Source: Candidatus Uhrbacteria bacterium (GTDB lineage Bacteria; Patescibacteriota; Patescibacteriia; 2-12-FULL-60-25). From it: a stretch of 10,029 nt of DNA. This document shows, in pieces, positions 5,783 to 10,029 of this stretch. The stretch is from the NCBI GenBank assembly GCA_903828685.1, contig CAIKNB010000158.1:1-10029 (forward strand), written 5' to 3'. The position numbers and the translations under genes are program-made. Numbering within the stretch: position 1 is the first letter of the stretch; the number at the start of each line of letters is the position of its first letter. A model generated the notes under the pieces. It was not told the origin of the DNA. It did not search any database and worked only from the letters and a program-made list of their open reading frames with translations.

Positions 5783-6922
5783 ATGTCCAACTCAATTTGG
5801 GCCAAGTCTGTTGCATCTGTTTTGATGGTCACTGCGGCGGCTACTGCAGTAATTATTCCTTCGCCCGCGTTCGCCATGCCGCGCTTTGCGCTGTTCAAGG
5901 CGCATCCGCCTATCCATATCAAAGGCATGGCAGCGGCGGCGCCGGCCGGTCTGAATCCGGACCAGGTCAAAGCCGCGTACCATCTGCCCGCGACAGGCGG
6001 CGCCAGCACCACCATCGCCATCATCGACGCGTTCGATGATGCGCGCATCGAGAGCGACCTTGGATTTTTCGATCAGCAGTTCAAGCTCGCGCCTTGCACC
6101 ACGGCCAACGGCTGTTTCGAAAAACATAAAATGAGTTCCACGCTCAAGCAAAATGCCAGCTGGAGTTACGAGACTTCTTTGGATGTGGAGTGGGCGCATG
6201 CCATGGCGCCGCAAGCCAAGATACTTTTGGTGGAAGCCAAGTCAGGCAGCGGTGCGGATCTGCTTGCGGCCGTGGATTACGCGGCCAAACGCAAAGACGT
6301 GGTGGCCGTGTCCATGAGCTGGGGCGGTTCGGAATTCCAAGGCGAAGATCAATATGATTCGCACTTTGCATCTGCCGGGAAAGTCTTCTTTGCTTCGTCC
6401 GGCGATGATGGCGCGGGTGTGAACTGGCCCGCGGTTTCGTCAAACGTGGTGGCCGTGGGTGGCACGACTTTGACTTTTATCTCATCCACGCATGCGGCGC
6501 ATGAGACGGCTTGGAACGGCAGCGGCGGGGGAGTGAGCGCGTATGAGGCGCAACCCGCTTTCCAAGCCAGTTATTCGATTCCGCGCGCCAACAAAATGCG
6601 CGCCGTACCCGATGTGTCCTTCGTGGCTGATCCGGCCTCGGGTTTGGCCGTATACCGCAGCACCTCGGCCAAAAAGAACGCCAAGAATTGGTACGTGCTG
6701 GGCGGAACGAGTGCAGGCGCGCCGCAGTGGGCTGCGATCCAGGCCTTGGGCCAGAGCGCAACGCTCACACAGTTGTATGGCGATAAAGCGTCGACCACTA
6801 ACCAAAAATATTTCCGCGATATCACGAGCGGCAGCAACGGCGACTGCACCTATTATTGCGATGCGCGTCGCCACTACGATTACGTGACCGGCCTGGGCAG
6901 TCCGCTGACCGTGAATTTTTGA
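5783..6922 (+). CDS. Secreted sedolisin-type (S53) serine-carboxyl peptidase, compact form
   Basis: Exported endopeptidase of 379 residues. The signal peptide is residues 1-31 (hydrophobic 10-25, AFA cleavage site at 29-31). The sedolisin catalytic set is complete: E130 and D134 in YETSLDVEW, oxyanion Asp D208 in SSGDDGA, and nucleophile S310 in GGTSAGAP. The C-terminal calcium site is recognisable as RDITSGSNG (345-353) and YDYVTGLGSP (365-374), close to the family's D-[IV]-x-x-G-x-N-G ... G-[WY]-D-x-x-TGLG-x-P. Two close Cys pairs (105/111, 355/359) suggest disulfides. Only about 25 residues lie between the signal peptide and the catalytic domain, whereas kumamolisin and sedolisin precursors carry a propeptide of roughly 170-200 residues. 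Many family members work at acid pH; nothing here shows the optimum. No Shine-Dalgarno sequence is seen; a poor -10 (TTTTAT, 5772-5777) lies 5 bp before the ATG. It is flanked upstream by a terminator and downstream by a lipoprotein gene. Confidence 0.92.
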   Translation: MSNSIWAKSVASVLMVTAAATAVIIPSPAFAMPRFALFKAHPPIHIKGMAAAAPAGLNPDQVKAAYHLPATGGASTTIAIIDAFDDARIESDLGFFDQQFKLAPCTTANGCFEKHKMSSTLKQNASWSYETSLDVEWAHAMAPQAKILLVEAKSGSGADLLAAVDYAAKRKDVVAVSMSWGGSEFQGEDQYDSHFASAGKVFFASSGDDGAGVNWPAVSSNVVAVGGTTLTFISSTHAAHETAWNGSGGGVSAYEAQPAFQASYSIPRANKMRAVPDVSFVADPASGLAVYRSTSAKKNAKNWYVLGGTSAGAPQWAAIQALGQSATLTQLYGDKASTTNQKYFRDITSGSNGDCTYYCDARRHYDYVTGLGSPLTVNF

Positions 6923-6950
6923 GCGGAATTTCCGCATCAGCCGACTCAAT

Positions 6951-6977
6951 AGCGCCGCACAAGACAAGTGTGGCGCT
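6951..6977. other. Hairpin after the peptidase gene, lacking a U-tract
   Basis: AGCGCCGCAC (6951-6960) pairs with GTGTGGCGCT (6968-6977) over 10 bp with one mismatch (A-C on one strand, G-U on the other) around AAGACAA. It is followed by TTGCGG rather than a T-run, so it could be a weak or factor-assisted terminator, an mRNA 3' stabiliser or an operator for the promoter just downstream. A smaller palindrome, GCGGAATTTCCGC, lies at 6923-6935 directly after the stop codon. Confidence 0.45.
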
Positions 6978-6984
6978 TTGCGGT

Positions 6985-7001
6985 TATACTTGGACTATAC
7001 A
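6985..7001 (+). promoter_or_regulatory. Promoter(s) of the lipoprotein gene, very short leader
   Basis: Two -10 matches stand in tandem: TATACT (6985-6990) and TATACA (6996-7001). The second is exactly six bases before the ATG at 7008, the same hexamer and spacing as the response-regulator promoter at 2473-2478. The first would give an 8-nt leader to the ATG at 7005. The only -35 candidate is AAGACA (6961-6966), 18 bp from the first. Confidence 0.5.
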
Positions 7002-7004
7002 CGT

Positions 7005-7538
7005 ATGATGAACCGAAAATTTTTGACTGGACTCTTGCTGTGTCTGGGTTTGGTTACGCTATTTGGTGCAGGCTGTGCAAAGCCTGCGGCGCCCACAAAA
7101 CCTTTGGCCGCCAGTTCGGTCACCGCAGCATGCGACATGCTGACCCTGTCCGACGCTACGCAAATCCTGGGCGGCAATGTCAGCTCGAGCCAGAATGGCA
7201 CCGTACCCTCCGGGCAATCCACGGCTTTCACCATGTGCCAATATTCGTCGCTCGACATGAACCGTTCGTTGAATCTGCTGGTGCGCCAATCTTCAAGCGC
7301 CGAAGAAGCTGCCGCCATCTACGGACAAGCCAAGAAGAACGCGCCTATCATGTCCGGCATCGCCGTGCAGGATGTGCCGGGATTGGGCGATGGCGCATTT
7401 TGGATCGCTGACGGCTTCAGCCAACTCAACATACTCTACAAGGATCGTTGGATCATGATTTCCGTTTTAGGCCTGCAGTCCGACGATAGGCTAGGCCTGG
7501 CTCGCGCGGCCGCGGCGCGCATGTTGCAAAGGCTCTAA
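7005..7538 (+). CDS. Small lipoprotein, DUF3558-like pattern, function unknown
   Basis: A 177-residue protein with a type II signal peptide: MMNRK, a hydrophobic core (6-20), then LFGAGC with lipidated C24. The lipobox is slightly atypical, with Gly at -3. A short Pro/Ala-rich linker (25-38) leads to a compact domain that starts ACDMLTLSDATQILGG (42-57), contains TMCQYSS (76-82) and VPGLGDGAFW (124-133), and ends in a helix (162-177). A Cys-Leu-x-Thr opening, a mid-domain C-x-Y and a 'GLGDxAFW' turn also occur in DUF3558-type actinobacterial lipoproteins. I regard this as a resemblance in layout only. C43 and C78 may form a disulfide. It should sit on the outer face of the membrane. The start may be either of the tandem ATGs at 7005 and 7008; the frame also extends to a TTG at 6978, but that would bury the promoter and lengthen the signal peptide with polar residues. 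Confidence 0.85.
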   Translation: MMNRKFLTGLLLCLGLVTLFGAGCAKPAAPTKPLAASSVTAACDMLTLSDATQILGGNVSSSQNGTVPSGQSTAFTMCQYSSLDMNRSLNLLVRQSSSAEEAAAIYGQAKKNAPIMSGIAVQDVPGLGDGAFWIADGFSQLNILYKDRWIMISVLGLQSDDRLGLARAAAARMLQRL

Positions 7539-7552
7539 GCCGTTATGTCGAC

Positions 7553-7573
7553 AAAAAACCGGACCATGTCCGG
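7553..7573 (-). terminator. Terminator of the PAS-kinase / CheY-like regulator operon
   Basis: On the minus strand CCGGAC (7573-7568) pairs with GTCCGG (7564-7559) around a 3-nt loop and is followed by six T (7558-7553). It lies 26 bp beyond the regulator's stop. On the plus strand no T-run follows the stem, so it should not stop the converging lipoprotein transcript. Confidence 0.83.
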
Positions 7574-7598
7574 CAGTATTCGCGACTCCTGCGGCGAT

Positions 7599-7988
7599 TC
7601 AAATTTTGAGCGTGAGCTTGATTTTGGCGATCACGTCATCCAGCCGCCATTCGCTCTTGGCCAGATAATATGCCGGATGGTCTTCTACGATGCGCCGCGT
7701 GACCCGGTCGTCCATGACCAAGTTGGTCAACAAGATGACCGGAACTTTTTTGCCCCATTCGTCCTGGCGCAATTTTTTGAGCATGGTCAAGCCATCGATT
7801 TTCGGCAGCAGGATGTCGAGCAGAATCAGGTCCGGATGTTTCAGCAAAGCCAGCTTCAGTCCTTTTTCGCCATCCGTGGCTTTGAGCACCTTAAAGCCTT
7901 CTTTGGTCAGCTTAAAATCAATAGCCTTAAGCATGGGAGGCTCGTCTTCCACTGTCAGAATCGTGAATTTATCAGGCGTCATAGCCAT
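7599..7988 (-). CDS. Single-domain CheY-like response regulator
   Basis: A 129-residue receiver domain with no output domain. Acidic residues E14-D15 lie in TVEDEPP, phospho-acceptor D58 in LLDILLPKIDG, T88 in ILLTN and K111 in LAKSEW. Lys is followed by S-E-W instead of the usual P, an acceptable variation. The protein would relay phosphate or act by protein-protein contact, not by binding DNA. It starts three bases after the stop of the PAS kinase, so the two are surely co-transcribed and probably translationally coupled. A second in-frame ATG at 7982 is possible. A TGGTATACT box inside the end of the kinase gene could add an independent near-leaderless transcript. Confidence 0.95.
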   Translation of the reverse strand: MAMTPDKFTILTVEDEPPMLKAIDFKLTKEGFKVLKATDGEKGLKLALLKHPDLILLDILLPKIDGLTMLKKLRQDEWGKKVPVILLTNLVMDDRVTRRIVEDHPAYYLAKSEWRLDDVIAKIKLTLKI

Positions 7989-7991
7989 CGG

Positions 7992-9464
7992 TCAGTCGAG
8001 TATACCACGTCTGCGGCTCAATTCCGTGGTGCCTTTTTGGGCCTTGATGTGCGTGACCGGAAGGCTCACGTGAAAGGTCGTGCCCGCGTTTTCCTCGGAT
8101 TCAAACCAAATCTTGCCGCCGGATTTGTCGATGATGGCTTTGGCTATGTAGAGCCCAAGACCCGTGCCCTCGGTTTCCTTATTGAGTATGTTCTCGCCGC
8201 GAAAAAGCTTGGTGAAAACTTTGGCTTGCTGTTCCCTAGGTATGCCATAGCCCGTATCCGAAATATCCAGGTTAATGCCGCGTGGCCTTTTCTTCAGGCT
8301 TAGTTTGATTTTGCCTCCCTCCGGCGTGTATTTGACGGCATTGGACATGATGTTCTGGATGGCGGTGCGCACCATGTGCGGATCTATGTTTAGCTTGGGC
8401 AAGCCGGTTTCCTGCTCCAGCTTAAAGCTCAAGCGCTTGCCGCTGATGATCGGCTCCATCTCATGGCGCAGATCGCGGCAGACCAAGGCGATGTCCGTTG
8501 GCTCCGGGTTGATATTGAGCGAACGCATTTCGATGCGCGATACGTCCAACAGAGACCTGACCAGCTGTGACATGCGATGCGCGCCCTGGTGCAGCTCCTC
8601 CACGAATTCGGTCTGTTTGGCATTCAGCGCACCGGCGTCGCCCGCGAGCAGCATGTCGGCGTACCAGTTGATGGTGGTGAGCGGCGTCTGCAGCTGGTGC
8701 GAGGCCAAAGAAACGAATTCGGTTTTGATTTTGTCCAGATCTTTTTCTTCGGTGGCATCGCGCATGATGCCGATGGCGCCCACGATGCGTCCGTTCAGGA
8801 TGATGGGCGTAACCGAACCGGACACCGGAAAGCGCGTGCCGTCCTTGCGCATGAGCGAATAGCGGCTGGTGAACCAGTTGATGCGCACGATTTTGCCTGT
8901 TCTAAGTGCGATGAAAGGCGGGCGTTTGTTCTTGGGCACCATGCGTCCGTTTTCGTCGTAATAGCCAGGCACGATATCCACCAAGTCCTTGCCCAGGACT
9001 TCGGCCGTTTTCCAACCCAATAGTTTTTCCGCTTGTCCGTTGAAACGGATGATTTTGCCTTGTTCGTTGATGGCGAAAAGGCATTCGCCCACGCTGTCCA
9101 GAATGGTCGAGTCCTGCGCGGTTTGGCGCGTCAGCGCCGCGGTCTGCTCTTTGAGCTGCTGCGATGCGCGCTGGAACATGCCGAGCAGGTTGATTTGATG
9201 GCGGGATGAGACGATGACGAAGATCAAGCCTATGACGATGAGCAGGTGGTAGGCGGGATCATAGCCGTTGTTGGCATAGCTCGGCTGCAGGAGCGCCAAG
9301 GCGAAGGCCAGGGCAAACAGCATCACGCCGGTCAAAAAATAATACAGTGCCGTGCCTTTGGGGATTTTGGGATCCAAATACAATTTCAGGAATAAGGCGA
9401 AAAAAACCAGGCACAGCGCTAAGCCGGAAAAATTTATGATGGAAAAAATCAGATTAAAGGGCAT
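7992..9464 (-). CDS. Three-helix membrane PAS histidine kinase
   Basis: Sensor kinase of 490 residues. The N-terminal membrane part has three predicted helices (about 5-28, 38-60, 72-88) with only short connecting loops, so there is no extracellular sensor domain. A helical linker (about 90-118) leads to a PAS domain (about 118-238) that ends in a typical PAC stretch (RKDGTRFPVSG, then VGAIGIMRDATEEK). The H-box is FVSLASHQLQTPLT with H256. The ATPase domain has N371/N375, DTGYGI (403-408), FTKLFRG (417-423) and GTGLGLYIAK (433-442), all intact. A 20-residue basic tail follows. It signals to the CheY-like regulator three bases downstream. The input may be intramembrane or a PAS-bound cofactor; no cofactor ligand can be assigned by eye. 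A -10-like TATACT lies 19 bp before the ATG, and there is no Shine-Dalgarno sequence. Confidence 0.95.
   Translation of the reverse strand: MPFNLIFSIINFSGLALCLVFFALFLKLYLDPKIPKGTALYYFLTGVMLFALAFALALLQPSYANNGYDPAYHLLIVIGLIFVIVSSRHQINLLGMFQRASQQLKEQTAALTRQTAQDSTILDSVGECLFAINEQGKIIRFNGQAEKLLGWKTAEVLGKDLVDIVPGYYDENGRMVPKNKRPPFIALRTGKIVRINWFTSRYSLMRKDGTRFPVSGSVTPIILNGRIVGAIGIMRDATEEKDLDKIKTEFVSLASHQLQTPLTTINWYADMLLAGDAGALNAKQTEFVEELHQGAHRMSQLVRSLLDVSRIEMRSLNINPEPTDIALVCRDLRHEMEPIISGKRLSFKLEQETGLPKLNIDPHMVRTAIQNIMSNAVKYTPEGGKIKLSLKKRPRGINLDISDTGYGIPREQQAKVFTKLFRGENILNKETEGTGLGLYIAKAIIDKSGGKIWFESEENAGTTFHVSLPVTHIKAQKGTTELSRRRGILD
7999..8007 (-). promoter_or_regulatory. Possible internal extended -10 promoter for the CheY-like regulator
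   Basis: On the minus strand TGGTATACT (8007-7999) has the TGn extension and a five-of-six -10. The start would be near 7992, about 4 nt before the regulator ATG. No good -35 is seen, and the box lies in kinase coding sequence, so it may be chance. Confidence 0.3.
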
Positions 9465-9483
9465 AGGCCCGGATGCTTACGCA

Positions 9484-9489
9484 AGTATA
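9484..9489 (-). promoter_or_regulatory. -10 element of the PAS-kinase operon
   Basis: TATACT (9489-9484 on the minus strand) lies in the 59-bp space between the pilin terminator and the kinase ATG at 9464. The leader would be about 13 nt. No convincing -35 is visible. Confidence 0.4.
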
Positions 9490-9523
9490 CCTGTTTTCGG
9501 GTTGCCCTGGAAGAATTTATTAC

Positions 9524-9551
9524 AAAACACCCCGCCGGAGCGGGGTGTTTT
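9524..9551. terminator. Bidirectional rho-independent terminator after the pilin gene
   Basis: A perfect 12-bp stem, 9524-9535 with 9540-9551, encloses a CGGA loop. The arms carry AAAA and TTTT at their ends, so it has a U-run in either direction. It lies 15 bp past the pilin stop codon and isolates the pilin gene from the kinase operon on the same strand. Confidence 0.92.
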
Positions 9552-9566
9552 GGGTCTGGGTAGAGA

Positions 9567-10025
9567 TTATTGCGTGACTTGGATGGTCTGGCTCAGCTCG
9601 GCTGTCGGGGCTGTGACGGTCACACGGCCGGTCGTGGCATCGCGCGAAATCGTGTAGCCTGTGTTGTAAGTCGTGCAGTCGGTGTAGCTGCCGGAGGTCG
9701 GGTCAAACGGCAACGAAGCAATCTGGTTAGTCACCAGGCAGGAGCAGATGTCACCATTCCCGCCGCCGCTCACAATGGCTGTGGAAGTCGCAGGCAGAGT
9801 ATGGGTTCCGGTTACGTTAGCGCACCAGACGCCCTTGTTTTCGGCGAGATTCTGCTGTACAGCGCCGGCGATGGCTGAAATGTGGCTCCGGCGCTCGGAG
9901 TTGCGTGAATTGGCGAATTGGCGAGCCGGGTTAAGGGCGATGATGACCGCGCCAGCCAAAGCCGCGATCAAAGCGATGACGATCAAGATTTCAATAAGGG
10001 TGAAACCTTTCTGCTTTTGAATCAT
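9567..10025 (-). CDS. Type IV pilin-like / pseudopilin protein with N-methylation motif
   Basis: A 152-residue prepilin. The leader MIQKQKG ends at G7 and is followed by F8-TLIEILIVIALIAAL, the prepilin-peptidase and methylation motif, with the conserved Glu5 of the mature protein (E12). The hydrophobic N-terminal helix (8-31) leads into an amphipathic helix with RNSERRSHISAIAGAVQQNL (41-60). A C-terminal globular domain rich in Thr, Ser and Gly follows, with four Cys (68, 94, 96, 117) that could form two disulfides. Such proteins are held in the inner membrane and assembled into pili or pseudopili used for adhesion, motility, DNA uptake or secretion. No assembly ATPase or prepilin peptidase is in the window, so major or minor pilin cannot be decided. 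Only four bases upstream of the ATG are visible, so its promoter lies outside. It is on the same strand as the PAS kinase but separated by a terminator. Confidence 0.9.
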   Translation of the reverse strand: MIQKQKGFTLIEILIVIALIAALAGAVIIALNPARQFANSRNSERRSHISAIAGAVQQNLAENKGVWCANVTGTHTLPATSTAIVSGGGNGDICSCLVTNQIASLPFDPTSGSYTDCTTYNTGYTISRDATTGRVTVTAPTAELSQTIQVTQ

Positions 10026-10029
10026 ATAG

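Noticed and set aside
7545..8303. Long open frame of 252 codons on the plus strand opposite the CheY-like regulator and kinase
   Set aside because: It lies wholly antisense to two well-conserved genes, shows no domain and is rich in Phe, Gln and His as expected from a mirror frame.
1..10029. Alternative genetic code with TGA as Gly or Trp, as in some candidate phyla
   Set aside because: The arfB-like, ABC-F, peptidase and PAS-kinase genes all end at TGA exactly where the families end, and no frame needs TGA read-through.
1..10029. CRISPR array, insertion sequence, tRNA or a defence or toxin-antitoxin system
   Set aside because: No regularly spaced repeats, no transposase or terminal repeats, no tRNA-like fold, and no gene pair of that type was found on either strand.

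Overview
The window looks like chromosomal DNA of a streamlined bacterium, most likely a member of the Candidate Phyla Radiation (Patescibacteria). I infer this from three things. The proteins have the style I associate with that group: a soluble CheY-like regulator paired with a three-helix PAS kinase whose H-box reads SHQLQTPL, a short type IV pilin-like protein, and a small secreted helical protein of DUF2680-like pattern. Intergenic gaps are short. Most start codons lack a Shine-Dalgarno sequence and instead have a -10 box almost touching the ATG. The genetic code is standard: four genes end in TGA and none is read through. The lineage call is inference, about 60% sure. No mobile element, CRISPR array, tRNA or rRNA was seen.

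Layout. 1-2466 (minus strand): an OmpR-type response regulator overlaps its membrane histidine kinase, which ends at a clear terminator. After a 227-bp gap holding two long imperfect hairpins comes a small secreted helical protein with its own promoter. The arrangement resembles envelope-stress systems in which a two-component pair sits beside a small periplasmic helical protein. 2467-2558: a divergent promoter region. 2559-4708 (plus): an ArfB-like ribosome-rescue hydrolase, then a two-cassette ABC-F protein, both acting on the ribosome. 4816-5655 (plus): a membrane CDP-alcohol phosphatidyltransferase with a slightly altered motif, closed by a strong terminator. 5783-6922 (plus): a secreted sedolisin (S53) peptidase with all catalytic residues and no large propeptide. 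7005-7538 (plus): a small lipoprotein. 7599-9464 (minus): a PAS histidine kinase followed three bases later by a single-domain response regulator, ending in a terminator. 9567-10025 (minus): a type IV pilin-like protein ending in a bidirectional terminator.

How the genes work together. The window carries two separate sensory systems, one with a DNA-binding output and one without. It also carries four cell-surface or secreted products (helical protein, peptidase, lipoprotein, pilin), a phospholipid-headgroup enzyme and a pair of translation-rescue factors. This suits a small cell that depends on surface contact with its surroundings. No phage-defence or mobile system is visible. The points most worth a second look are the very short or absent mRNA leaders, the hairpin pair at 583-705, the compact sedolisin and the variant phosphatidyltransferase motif.
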